Assembly: GCF_004123195.1 (NCBI RefSeq)
Contig: NZ_SDLI01000023.1
Span: 1 to 36,932, forward strand
DNA: 36,932 nt
Origin: Ammoniphilus sp. CFH 90114
Lineage (GTDB): Bacteria; Bacillota; Bacilli; Aneurinibacillales; RAOX-1
Direction: 5' to 3'
Shown here: piece by piece, positions 14,923 through 23,290 of the stretch
Numbering within the stretch: the first letter of the stretch is position 1
How the letters are laid out: each line of letters begins with the position of its first letter
Translations under genes and position numbers: made by a program
The notes under the pieces: model-generated
Seen by the model: the letters and a program-made list of their open reading frames with translations, nothing else
What the model was told of the DNA's origin: nothing
Database searches by the model: none

Positions 14923-15143
14923 TGTACGCAATATCTATAAATATTAAACATGATAATTAGATATGATTTCAATGTAAGGTGTTCCTGCTCAACATAATGT
15001 CCGCACATTCCTTGGCCAGAGAGACTGTTCTCAAATTGAAGTTTAAAAGTTTATTAAATTATAGTAATATAAGAGATGTCCCCGCCCTTCCTCTATTTTG
15101 TCCCCAAGTGGTTTTACCCCTACTATAATGAAAGGAGTCTGCT

Positions 15144-15674
15144 ATGCCCAGGAAACATCGGATCTGGTACCCGGGAGCTACGTATCACATTATGTGCCGG
15201 GGGAATCATCGCCACGATATTTTCCGAGATGATGAAGACCGAATATTTTACCTCACGACCCTCAGGCAAGCCCAGAAACATTACCCCTACACCCTTCACT
15301 CGTATTGTCTCATGACGAATCATATTCATCTCCAACTCGAAACCCATCAATTAGAAGTCGGCCAAGTAATGAAAAGAATCAATATGGTTTATGCGATTTA
15401 CTTTAACAGGAAGTATCATTTTGTCGGTCATCTGTTTCAAGGGCGTTATCGCTCGGAACTCATAGAAAAGGATGACTATCAATTAGAAATTAGCAAGTAT
15501 ATTCATTTGAATCCCGTACGGGCCAATATGGTAGAAAGGCCCTTGGACTATCCTTGGAGCAGTTACGGGTTTTATATGGAAGAAAGGGAAGACGCTCTTA
15601 TCAAAACGGGGAAGATCCTCGACTATTTTTCACCGCCTCGAGTAGAAAGGTACAGAAAGTATGTAGAGTCTTGA
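15144..15674 (+). CDS. REP-associated tyrosine transposase-like protein (RAYT, Y1/HUH)
   Basis: 176 residues of the Y1_Tnp (IS200-like) family. N-terminal PRKHRIWYPGATYHIMCRGN, HUH metal motif H60-I-H62 within MTNHIHLQ, and SKYIHLNPVRANM with candidate nucleophile Tyr119, then DYPWSSY, all marks of RAYTs that act on REP palindromes rather than on a full IS. Start ATG 15144 with AAAGGAG; a TATAAT sits only about 15 bases upstream. There are no paired IS ends, but GTCCCC motifs flank the 5' side and GGGAC.GTCCC repeats are spread over the window. It is followed at once by the yifB/dprA relic. Appears intact. Confidence 0.85.
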   Translation: MPRKHRIWYPGATYHIMCRGNHRHDIFRDDEDRIFYLTTLRQAQKHYPYTLHSYCLMTNHIHLQLETHQLEVGQVMKRINMVYAIYFNRKYHFVGHLFQGRYRSELIEKDDYQLEISKYIHLNPVRANMVERPLDYPWSSYGFYMEEREDALIKTGKILDYFSPPRVERYRKYVES

Positions 15675-15694
15675 TAAGAAGGAGGAGAAGTGGA

Positions 15695-16830
15695 TTGGCA
15701 ACGGTGATTAATAGCTTTGCGATTACGGGGGTGGATGGATACCGGGTCGAAGTTGAAGTGGAGCTGATCTATGGTCAACCGTCGGTGACAATTGTGGGAT
15801 TAGGCCAGAAGCTATCTTTCAAGCTCATGAATTGGAGTTAGCTGAGGTTGCGGGTGTCGGTCCGAATCTAGCGAATCGGATCCGGTTATCGAGATCTTTG
15901 GAGAAAGCCAAAAAGAGATGGGACCACATGCAACAAAAACAAATTCAGCTGTTAACCATCCAAGATCCTCTATACCCGGGGGAGTTTACGGTGATTCCTA
16001 AAGCTCCTCTGGTGTTTTACTATCGTGGCTGCTTGAAGGAAAACAGCGTTGGAGTGGGCATCGTAGGCACGACGCGTTGCACGGAATATGGAAAGCGCGT
16101 GGCGGTTCATGCGGCGGAAACCTTCGCTCAACACCACATTCCGGTTATTAGCGGATTGGATAAGGGCATTCAAGCCTATGCCCATACGGCTTGCGTGAAC
16201 GCAAACGGTTACTCGGTGGCTGTTGTAGGGGGCGGGGTGGATGCGAAGCAGACGAAAGAAGTTCAAGTGCTAATCGAAAAGATCTTAGATAAAGGAGCTC
16301 TATTATCCTCACATCCTCCTGGCACTCCGGTTCATCCCCATCACGTTTATCAGCGTAATTTCCTCCTGAGTCTTTGGTCCTCTAAATTGTTAGTAATAGA
16401 AGCCGGAGAAAAAAGTAGTGTCTTAAACACTGTTGAACAGGCCCGGAAAATCAACCGCGAAATCTGGGCAGTGCCTCATCAGATCTACAGTTCGGAAGGT
16501 ATAGGCACGAACCAACTGTTAGCCCAAGGAGCTTCTCTTTTTCTTGATCCACGCCCCATGATATCTTCCCATTTCATGTCCTCATGTACACCTATTTCGA
16601 TACCTGCTCCTGCTATGCCGGTTCCGAATCTTGTAACGGAAAGCTGCTCATCCTTCACTTTTTTAGAACGTGACATTATAGAGAATTTAAGATTTGCCCC
16701 GCTGTCCATCGATGAATTAGCCAAACAGTTGAGAAAACAACATGCAGAAATTATTGAAACGGTCTCCTTGCTTGAACTGGAGGGTGTCGTGCGAATCAAG
16801 CTGAATCAGTGGGTAGAGTTGGTATCTTAA
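15695..16830 (+). pseudogene. yifB N-terminus joined out of frame to a DprA-like gene
   Basis: TTG 15695 (GGAGGAG seven bases before) opens ATVINSFAITGVDGYRVEV to TIVGLGQ, the first ~38 residues of YifB/ComM. At about 15807 the sequence switches to DprA in another frame (EAIFQAHELELAEVAGVGP), so ~1.5 kb of yifB and the first codons of dprA are gone. The DprA frame runs to 16830: VGIVGTTRCTEYG, SGLDKGIQAYAH in place of the usual SGLARGID, RNFLLSL for R.N.iiagl, GIGTNQLL kept, and a winged helix at the end. Changed core residues suggest drift before the deletion. The yifB-dprA order is common in Bacillales. A TTG at 15832 could restart translation, so a partial product is possible. Confidence 0.75.
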
Positions 16831-16852
16831 AAACCGGAGTGGAGGAATGCGA

Positions 16853-17188
16853 ATGGAAATGGAGCGAGCTTATGAAATTGTTGGACTCCTTGCAGAAGGA
16901 AGAGACCCTTATACCAGGGAAGAGCTGCCTCAAGGGAGCCCTTATCAACAAGGCGACACCGTGCGAGCGTTATCTTTAGCATTAGATGGATTAAAGCTGA
17001 TGGAGAACAAAAGGAAGAAAGCTGATCTTCAGCTAGGAAATTCTGGCCAACCTTGGAGTAAAGAAGAGGATCGAGAATTGGTCAAAGCGTTTAAGTGCGG
17101 GCAATCGATCTCAGAGCTGGCTAGAAGCCATCAACGAACATCGGGTGCCATCGCCTCTAGACTGACGAAGCTCGGGGTGATGAAGTAG
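16853..17188 (+). CDS. Small SANT/Myb-like DNA-binding protein (copy B)
   Basis: 111 residues, closely matching copy A (303-638): MEMERAYEIVGLLAEGRDPY, C-terminal GQPWSKEEDRELVKAF, GAIASRLTKLGVMK. The ATG at 16853 is seven bases from GGAGG (16841-16845); the ATG at 16847 is too near it. Most differences fall in the linker (KKADLQLGNSG). It is followed by the same hairpin repeat as copy A. Function unknown; its constant place behind DprA-like sequence suggests co-duplication rather than a shared pathway. Confidence 0.7.
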   Translation: MEMERAYEIVGLLAEGRDPYTREELPQGSPYQQGDTVRALSLALDGLKLMENKRKKADLQLGNSGQPWSKEEDRELVKAFKCGQSISELARSHQRTSGAIASRLTKLGVMK

Positions 17189-17194
17189 ATTGCT

Positions 17195-17282
17195 TTAATT
17201 CGTGATGAGGGACTGACCCTCACTCGGCTAAAGTGTAAAGGCCTGATCCACATCACACGATGTAGATCAGGCCTTGTTTGTG
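17195..17282 (+). repeat. Composite repeat with the AAGGCCTGATC terminator
   Basis: TGATGAGGGACTGACCCTCACT, GCTAAAGTGTAAAG, AAGGCCTGATC (17238-17248) pairing with GATCAGGCCTT (17265-17275). Homology with 700-810 continues about 40 bases past the hairpin (GGTTTCCGCC, TCTATGTTT), showing that the whole segment was duplicated. Confidence 0.7.
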
Positions 17283-17597
17283 TTTAGGGGTTTCCGCCAC
17301 TTCTATGTTTCCTTCCACCTGCATGAGTTTAATTTCTCTGTGCAATTGAAGCTTGGCATCCCCACGATAAAATTTGGCTTCGCAGTCGAGTTGCTCTAGA
17401 AGCCCTTTGTAAAAATGACGAGGCGTGAGCTTCGAATTGGATAGATACAACACCTTGAACCTTGAGGTATCCAGGGTTAGTCTGGACTTACCTTCTTTCT
17501 TCTCGGTGTAATGTAGACATTCGAAAAGAAAGAAGACATACCTGCTCGAGTTGATAACCAAGGTTGAAGGGAAATTAAGGGGATTAAAGGTGGACAA
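17253..17597 (-). pseudogene. Internal fragment of a transposition AAA ATPase
   Basis: The stretch LDTSRFKVLYLSNSKLTPRH, FYKGLLEQLDCEAKFYRGD, AKLQLHREI matches ExeA/TniB-like ATPases that work with DDE transposases. The Walker A part is lost (only EGKS remains before RLTLDT) and the Walker B/VDEAH part is missing; the frame ends in the terminator repeat. It probably is one end of a collapsed transposon, since tandem terminal repeats lie just upstream of its start (17589-17659). Confidence 0.5.
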
Positions 17598-17659
17598 TGC
17601 TTTTCGGAATATGTGGTCACTTATTTTCGGGATGGATGGTCAATGTTTTCCGGAATGCG
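17589..17659. mobile_element. Transposon end with three ~22-bp direct repeats
   Basis: GGTGGACAATGCTTTTCGGA (17589 on), GTGGTCACTTATTTTCGGG (17613 on) and GGTCAATGTTTTCCGGAAT (17638 on) are spaced about 24 bases apart. Tandem binding repeats of this kind mark the ends of Mu/Tn7/Tn5053-like elements whose transposase works with an AAA ATPase, which fits the ATPase relic beside them. No second end is seen. From 17660 to 17822 nothing else is recognised. Confidence 0.45.
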
Positions 17660-17822
17660 TTGTGAACAGCCACGATAAAATCGGAAGCGTCAAATAGCCC
17701 CCAATTTACTAGATGTGGGCATTATATAATTTGCGTCTTCTCTTTAAAGTCTCGGTAAGTAGGTTAGTGGGTAAAATTTCTGACTATGGGTGCTGAAACG
17801 GATTGAATATCAGTTATTTAGA

Positions 17823-18212
17823 TTAAGGTGTTGGTTTACGATTATCCTTCATCATTCTACGTGCTTTTAAATAAGATAGCATCTCCTCTACTTCTTCAGT
17901 TGTAATTTCTTTTCCATCCCAACTAAGAATCAAATTCTTATTAACAATCTCTTCTACGTCTATCATAGACGGACATTTGTTAGTATCTAAAAATGATTTT
18001 GATGTATTTCCATATAAGAGATAGTCAGTTGACACCTCGAAAAAATTTGCAAATATTAGAAGTGTTTCATAGTCTGGTTGTCTAAATCCTCTTTCATAAT
18101 TTGAAACGTTCTGATAAGGCATTTTTAATCGTTTGGCAAGTTCTCGTTGTGAAATACCGTTATTTTCCCGTAGAGTACGAAGCCTCATTCCTAATTGCTC
18201 TGATAATTTCAT
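17823..18212 (-). CDS. XRE/Cro-CI-type repressor
   Basis: 129 residues: an HTH_3 domain at ~6-64 (LRTLRENNGISQRELAKRL, QNVSNYERGFRQPD, FFEVSTDYLLYG) and a short C-terminal helical part (LILSWDGKEITTEEVEEML) typical of phage- and ICE-type regulators. The start at 18212 is chosen for AGAGG about eight bases upstream; the longer form from 18233 would have no site. It is divergent from the HIRAN/HNH gene block with a ~300-base regulatory region between, as in repressor-controlled mobile elements. Confidence 0.8.
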   Translation of the reverse strand: MKLSEQLGMRLRTLRENNGISQRELAKRLKMPYQNVSNYERGFRQPDYETLLIFANFFEVSTDYLLYGNTSKSFLDTNKCPSMIDVEEIVNKNLILSWDGKEITTEEVEEMLSYLKARRMMKDNRKPTP

Positions 18213-18283
18213 AAAACAAACCTCTTTTTTCAATTTAAACTCAATATGTATATTTTAAATCTATATCATCTGTTTAAAAACAC

Positions 18284-18341
18284 ATGACTTCGAATCGTTT
18301 ATTTTATTGTTGACAACTTCGAACTGTATATGCAATAATAT
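18284..18341 (+). promoter_or_regulatory. Promoter and possible repressor sites between XRE gene and HIRAN block
   Basis: TTGACA (18310-18315) with AATAAT 18 bases on gives a rightward promoter. ACTTCGAA occurs at about 18288 and again at 18316 (next to the -35 box) as a direct repeat, a reasonable binding site for the adjacent repressor. Confidence 0.4.
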
Positions 18342-18556
18342 GGGTATAAGGGTTGTGTAAAGTGAAGATTGTATATCTACAAGGCAGCAAACTTTTTTTC
18401 GTTATTTGTAAACTCAATGACTTCGTTTTGAAGATTATTAACTAAGTATAACGTATCTTTGATAGTGAGGAAATGTAAGATTGAAACCAATGAAAAGGAG
18501 TAATTGCCATAAAACAGAAAACTAAACTCCAAGAAAGAAAATACTCGCCGTCTCAA

Positions 18557-19048
18557 TTGGGAGAAATGAGAAGGATAGCAATGACACTAGCTCACAGTAT
18601 TCGTAAAGCCAAGAAGTGGGCAATGAGTGAGTCACTTCGATGGGCCTGGAAAATAGTCAAAAACCAAATAACTGCAAAAGTAGTAGGTGTCACCTTTGGT
18701 AATCGGCAACAAGCACTAAATCGCCTGTGTAACTATGAACCAAGGCGTGTTGTATTTACCACACGGAGAGAGAGTGACAATCCATATGACTCAAATGCCA
18801 TTGCCATCAATGTAACTGTAATCGGAAAAGGCACTGTCCATATTGGATATCTACCAAAAGATGTAGCTCAAATCTTGGCACCTCTTCTAGATAAGAATCT
18901 TCACCCAACTATTTTAAGCTGGGAGATCCTTGGAGAAGAAACAAAGGGAATAAAATTATCCATGGAGCTAGTAACAGGTATTTCTAGAGCAAATCAAATC
19001 CATACTGCAACCATGAAACAGCCGACTGCGCTAATTGCCATTAGGTAA
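18557..19048 (+). CDS. HIRAN-domain protein
   Basis: The C-terminal ~105 residues are a HIRAN domain: KVVGVTFGNRQQALNRL, RRESDNPYDSNAIAIN, VHIGYLPKDVAQILAPLLD. HIRAN domains bind DNA 3' ends or damaged DNA and are frequent in phage and mobile-element proteins. The N-terminus (MRRIAMTLAHSIRKAKKW) is basic and helical. The true start is unsure: TTG 18557 lacks a ribosome site; ATG 18581 has AAGGA; and a strong AAAGGAG (18494-18500) points to the in-frame ATA at 18509, with natural protein sequence (QKTKLQERKYSPSQLGEM) in between. Confidence 0.75.
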   Translation: MGEMRRIAMTLAHSIRKAKKWAMSESLRWAWKIVKNQITAKVVGVTFGNRQQALNRLCNYEPRRVVFTTRRESDNPYDSNAIAINVTVIGKGTVHIGYLPKDVAQILAPLLDKNLHPTILSWEILGEETKGIKLSMELVTGISRANQIHTATMKQPTALIAIR

Positions 19049-19127
19049 AGGCAACTGACAGCAAATATCCATAGCTTATTTAAGTACATATGAACAAACG
19101 TATGTATAGAACTAAAGGAGGAGTAAA

Positions 19128-19508
19128 ATGCAGTTTGGCACAAACAATGGAAAGAATTCTTTTAACTTTAACTTTAACCCCGTTCCAAAACCCAATTATC
19201 CAAGGCGTATAGCAAAGAGAGGAGAAAGAGCTAGGTTTAGTCAAGAAATCCGTGAGGAGATAATTGAGAGGGATCAAGGGTTATGTATCCGATGTCAAAA
19301 ACCTGCTGCCCATGTCCATCATATTAGGTATCGTAGCCAACTTGGCCGTGGATTAAAACGTAATGGTGTCTGTGTTTGTTATACATGCCATGTTTGGGCC
19401 CATCAAAAAAGAGAAGGAAGGGAATGGTTTGAACATTGGAGTGAAGTTCATCTTGACCTAAACGGAGATGTAATAGAAAACAGCGATGAAGAAGAAGCGT
19501 ATCTATGA
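19128..19508 (+). CDS. HNH endonuclease
   Basis: 126 residues with a clear HNH zinc-finger nuclease: C53-x-x-C56, H62-V-H-H-I66 (catalytic His pair), N79, C84-x-x-C87-H88, and H92. The N-terminal ~35 residues are low-complexity (NSFNFNFNPVPKPN) and the C-terminus is acidic. AAAGGAGGAG precedes ATG 19128. Small HNH proteins nick or cut DNA in phages, restriction systems and mobile elements; here it sits behind the HIRAN gene. Confidence 0.8.
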   Translation: MQFGTNNGKNSFNFNFNPVPKPNYPRRIAKRGERARFSQEIREEIIERDQGLCIRCQKPAAHVHHIRYRSQLGRGLKRNGVCVCYTCHVWAHQKREGREWFEHWSEVHLDLNGDVIENSDEEEAYL

Positions 19509-19543
19509 AATGTGCACAAACAACCTATAAGGGGGGAGATTCA

Positions 19544-19843
19544 ATGAAGCAACCAATGTTGGCTAGTATTGACCTTTTTCTTCAACATCTTATGGTAGAT
19601 AAGGGTTTAACTCAAAAAACAATTCGTGATTGTCGGATACAGTTGTGCCTTCTATTTCAATTTATTGAGGAAAGAGGATATACACAATGGGGGCAGTTAA
19701 ATTACGAGGATTTGATGTATTATGTCAAGCTGAATGTCGCGGTGACATCACGCGCTTCAACGATACGCTTTCTTAAAACCTTCTTTACCTTTTTATATCA
19801 GAACCGATTACTTGAAAAGGCACTTAATTACGAAACCTATTAA
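19544..19843 (+). CDS. Integrase/XerD-like N-terminal SAM domain, lacking catalytic domain
   Basis: 99 residues: SIDLFLQHLMVDKGLTQKTI, then DCRIQLCLLFQFIEERGYTQ, and ASTIRFLKTFFTFLYQNRLL, the core-binding helices of tyrosine recombinases. The frame ends (TAA 19841) where the catalytic R..HxxR..Y domain should begin, and the next 90 bases do not restore it. It is either a truncated integrase or a DNA-binding factor derived from one. The ATG at 19544 follows GGGGGGAG; the ATG at 19505 only overlaps the HNH stop. Confidence 0.65.
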   Translation: MKQPMLASIDLFLQHLMVDKGLTQKTIRDCRIQLCLLFQFIEERGYTQWGQLNYEDLMYYVKLNVAVTSRASTIRFLKTFFTFLYQNRLLEKALNYETY

Positions 19844-19949
19844 ACAGAATATTAAATTCATTATGACTATCAAAGAAGCGCTGATGTGAAGAGTGGTCTA
19901 AGTATTTTTCTGATTTTTTAAAAAATAGGTAGAAAGGATGAAGAGTATC

Positions 19950-20582
19950 ATGGATCATAGTGGCGGATTTATAGATGAAACGAAAAGAGCTACCCTAAAA
20001 AAGATAACTGAGTATTTTGTTCAGAATTGTTTTCTAAGTCCTTTTCAGTGGTTAATGCTTGAATATCTTTTGGACAAGGAAACCTTAATTACATCATTTC
20101 AAGACACCGTCGCAGGTAGGTACAACAGGGGTACCCAATCTGAAGTTAAGGGACTTCAAGCTATGGATATGGAATTCATTTTTTACAAGATGAAAAACAG
20201 GGATTGCTTATATCTGAGCCAAACTAGGAGGAGTCAGCGGAAGAAGCGTAACGGAAAAACAATTAGTGGGTTATTACTGCTACATTATATAACCCTAAAA
20301 GATATCCCTGTTATGATAGGACTGAACTTACAAAGTGCATTATGTACTAAAGGATTAGTGGTAGTTCTATTAGATATTTGGGGTGCAACTATAAATAAGA
20401 GAGTTTTTGATAGAGATATTGAAATAGTTAAAGTTAAACTATCCTTTGCTAGAAGTATTCTGTTATGTAAGGAGAGAGGGCCACCAAGTATGGTGGATAA
20501 GAGTGCAGTCAGCTACATTCTATATAAAGATACAGCACATTGGATCATTCGATCCAAGTTTGGATACTTCAACATCAATTAA
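19950..20582 (+). CDS. Unknown protein of the mobile block
   Basis: About 210 residues, MDHSGGFIDETKRATLKK at the start. No known domain found. It carries F..N.FLSPFQWLMLEYLLDK near residue 30, similar in shape to HHYYSPVQCCLLAAI in the next gene, so the two may share a small helical unit. The middle has a basic patch (QTRRSQRKKRNGK) that could bind nucleic acid. The ATG at 19950 is 12 bases after GAAAGG; the ATG at 19938 touches that site. No signal peptide or membrane helix. Confidence 0.45.
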   Translation: MDHSGGFIDETKRATLKKITEYFVQNCFLSPFQWLMLEYLLDKETLITSFQDTVAGRYNRGTQSEVKGLQAMDMEFIFYKMKNRDCLYLSQTRRSQRKKRNGKTISGLLLLHYITLKDIPVMIGLNLQSALCTKGLVVVLLDIWGATINKRVFDRDIEIVKVKLSFARSILLCKERGPPSMVDKSAVSYILYKDTAHWIIRSKFGYFNIN

Positions 20583-20632
20583 ATTATTAGTAATTTGACC
20601 AATTCGAAACGATATTTAAGGAGGTAGTATAC

Positions 20633-21376
20633 ATGACATTAAAACAAGAGGGATACACCTTCAACATCTATGATCCCATAGTCATGCAGATTAAAACTTT
20701 TAGCAAGAAGATCACGCATTACGGAAATTTGTCCCCTTTTGTGGTGAATATAAATGACAATGTTGATGTGATGACCAAATCCGGAATCGACGAGTTTATT
20801 CTTTTCTTTGAAAAACACCACTATTATAGTCCTGTACAATGTTGTTTGCTTGCCGCAATTCCCCAACATGTTGAGGAAGTTTCCTTAGGCGATTTAGCAC
20901 TTTCCCATCAACTCTTTGGTTACTTGGCTTTTGGACTTTATAAAAAACGGAAGGTTAACACGGCATCAGTCTTACAGTACCTTACATCCAAAGAAGAGTT
21001 CCCATTTAAGCGAATCTATCGCGTGAATGACCATTCTATTATTCACCCTTCAGAGCTTCCAATTTATCAAAATAAATTCAAGCAGGATCCAGAAAAGAGC
21101 AGACATTTCTTTTACCTTTGTCGTTGTCTTCATTTTAATCATCTAAGGAAAAAAAGCATAATTAAAGGAAAAGAACAGACGATTCCTTTAGTGTCTTCAT
21201 ATTTTCAACAATTCCTATCCATCCTGATGAAGAATGAGGAAGTCGGATATGAAATTACCGATAAGGATTTGAGGTCGATTGGTGCCTTAGAATTTGAAAT
21301 AAGTAATCTTGCAGAATTGGATTCCATTAGCCAACTCATCCAAAAGGTCTTAAAAAGTGAGGAGTGGGGTTGGTAG
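20633..21376 (+). CDS. Unknown protein of the mobile block
   Basis: 247 residues with an excellent AAGGAGGTAG site before ATG 20633. Mostly helical and soluble; basic stretch KKRKVN near residue 105 and HLRKKSIIKGKEQ near 180. No domain recognised. It follows the 19950 gene by 50 bases in the same direction, so it is probably part of the same transcript driven from 18310. The SPVQCCLL segment resembles SPFQWLML of its neighbour. Confidence 0.5.
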   Translation: MTLKQEGYTFNIYDPIVMQIKTFSKKITHYGNLSPFVVNINDNVDVMTKSGIDEFILFFEKHHYYSPVQCCLLAAIPQHVEEVSLGDLALSHQLFGYLAFGLYKKRKVNTASVLQYLTSKEEFPFKRIYRVNDHSIIHPSELPIYQNKFKQDPEKSRHFFYLCRCLHFNHLRKKSIIKGKEQTIPLVSSYFQQFLSILMKNEEVGYEITDKDLRSIGALEFEISNLAELDSISQLIQKVLKSEEWGW

Positions 21377-22400
21377 TTGGATAAGCTAGCTTAATTCGAA
21401 TATGGGGTAACCGCTGATGAGAGGCATGCAAACCAATAAATGATAAAAAAATCTTGGGACAAGTAGAGGACATGATTTTCATAATATCTTTTAGGATAGC
21501 ACTAAGTTGAGTAACGCTATAGCCAATGGATTAGTTGAAGTAGAACTCCGATAGTAAACGGGTTGGAGTAATGACTGATAATGATTTTATCGATATCCAT
21601 TTTTCAGGCTTATAGTCTACGATCATCTGTGCAAAGTATGTCCTTAAAAACTTAGGCGAAATGGTCATGTTGAGACTATTCTTTGTCAGCATTTCTGACG
21701 TTATTTTTCTCTGCCTAGTTTCTACTGGAAATATTCACAAGAAAGCCGGTAAACAAGAAGAGCCAGAATTATTACCGTTTAGCTTAAGTACGAAGGTGAT
21801 TTAGCAGTCCTTCCGTTCTTCTTAGATATTGAGCGAGGTTTACTCCAATTAGGCCATGGCGGAAGAAGTTAGATTCGTATAAACGAATTTCCACTCTAAG
21901 GGGTGGAAAGGGAGGCTTGGCAGCCGCAGCAAAAGACAGTCTACGCGTTTGTCTACCTTTTTACAGATATAAGTACAACGTCGTGCCCGTTCAGTCTTGA
22001 GGGTGTATCAGAACTCATGTAGATGATATCGGCTTAAGATACTCTTTTTTAAAAACATACCATTCCTATTATACCTACTATTCAATTCGCTTCTTAGTTT
22101 TAGTAATAGAAAGCACATCTTTCTCTAACGAAAAAAGAGAGATCTTACGGTAGCTGTCCCAATAATAAGGTGGCTTTTATTTCTGTATGAACTTGAATAT
22201 TGCTTCGAACTAAATAAGACATATGCAATTAATTAAAGTAAAATAACTTCAAAACATATGAGTTGATTAAATATTCATAAATATATTTACGGAAAAAGGA
22301 GTTAGATGTTGATGACATATCAAGTACGTATCGCTCAATTGCTCTCCATATAATGGGGTTCTTTTTCAGACGGAACATGCTATCCAAGCAGGAAAATTGC
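21377..22400. other. About 1 kb without an intact gene
   Basis: Stop codons interrupt all frames. Short coding-like stretches remain on the plus strand, best at about 21793-21870 (KYEGDLAVLPFFLDIERGL, then LLQLGHGGRS), so this is at least partly eroded coding sequence. No RNA gene, terminator or IS end is recognised. It leads into the tandem repeats from 22408. Confidence 0.4.
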
Positions 22401-22407
22401 GCAGAAT

Positions 22408-23075
22408 TAGTTAACCTATAGGATAACTCTGGATGCGGTTGGTAGACATCAGTTAAACTGTAGAATAACTCCGGATGTAGTTGGTAGACCTTAATTAACC
22501 TGTAGGATAGCTCCAGATGCAGTTGGTAGACCTCAATTAACCTGTAGGATAGCTCCAGATGCAAGTTGGTAGACTTAAATTACACAGTAGGATAACTCAT
22601 GGATACAGTTGGTAGACCTCAATTAAACAGTAGGATAACTCCGTATGCAGTCGGTAGACCTCAATTACCCAGTAGGATAACTCCGGATACAGTTGGTAGA
22701 CCTCAATTACACAGTAGGATAACTCCGTATGCAGTTGGTAGACTCAATTAAACTGTAGAATAACTCCGGATGTAGTTGGTAGACCTCAATTAATCTGTAG
22801 GATAGCTCCAGATGCAGTTGTAGACTTCAACTAACTATAAGATAACTTAAAAGCATCTGGAATATTTTGGTTAAACTACAGGATAACTTCAGATGTAGCT
22901 GGAGACTTCAGTTGAACTACAGGATAACTTCAGATGTAGCTGGAGACTTCAGTTGAACTACAGGATAACTATAGATGCAGCTGGAGACTTCAACTAAACT
23001 AAAGGACAACTACAGATGCACCTCACTTCAGTTAAATAACAGGATAATTCTAGATCTATAGTGGACTTGAGTTAA
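22408..23075. repeat. Tandem array of about 16 units of 42 bp
   Basis: Consensus of the left units is TAGGATAACTCCGGATGCAG followed by TTGGTAGACCTCAATTAACC and two or so bases. From about 22875 the units change to a second type (CAGGATAACTTCAGATGTAG, CTGGAGACTTCAGTTGAACT). Spacing holds at 42 bases across most of the array, with an odd unit at 22836-22875 between the two types. The minus strand is partly open (22564-22229, repeating LHLELSYRLIEVYQ), but indels break that frame, so it is unlikely to be a gene. 42 bp equals four helical turns, so each unit presents the same face. Confidence 0.85.
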
Positions 23076-23290
23076 AATTCCGCAATATTAACGTTAAAAA
23101 TTAAATGGGGTCAAAATGAAATCAATTGTTTAATAATTTTTTATCGGAAAGTTATGTGACGGTGTATCTTATAGGAAGTTTATCTTCCAAAAAAAGATGC
23201 ATTCTTCTCTTTTTTACCAGTTTATATTTACAGATGGATATAGGATACATTACCTTTATTGTATGTTAAATTACAAATGGGGAGGCTAAT

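Noticed and set aside
21377-22400. Group II intron or structured RNA in the gene-free stretch
   Set aside because: No domain V-like hairpin or reverse transcriptase; only eroded coding-like pieces can be seen.
22229-22564. Minus-strand frame of 111 codons over the 42-bp repeats
   Set aside because: It is a by-product of repeats whose length is a multiple of three; indels destroy the frame in the right part and no ribosome site is seen.
22408-23075. CRISPR array
   Set aside because: Units are contiguous 42-bp copies without unique spacers, and no cas genes are in the window.
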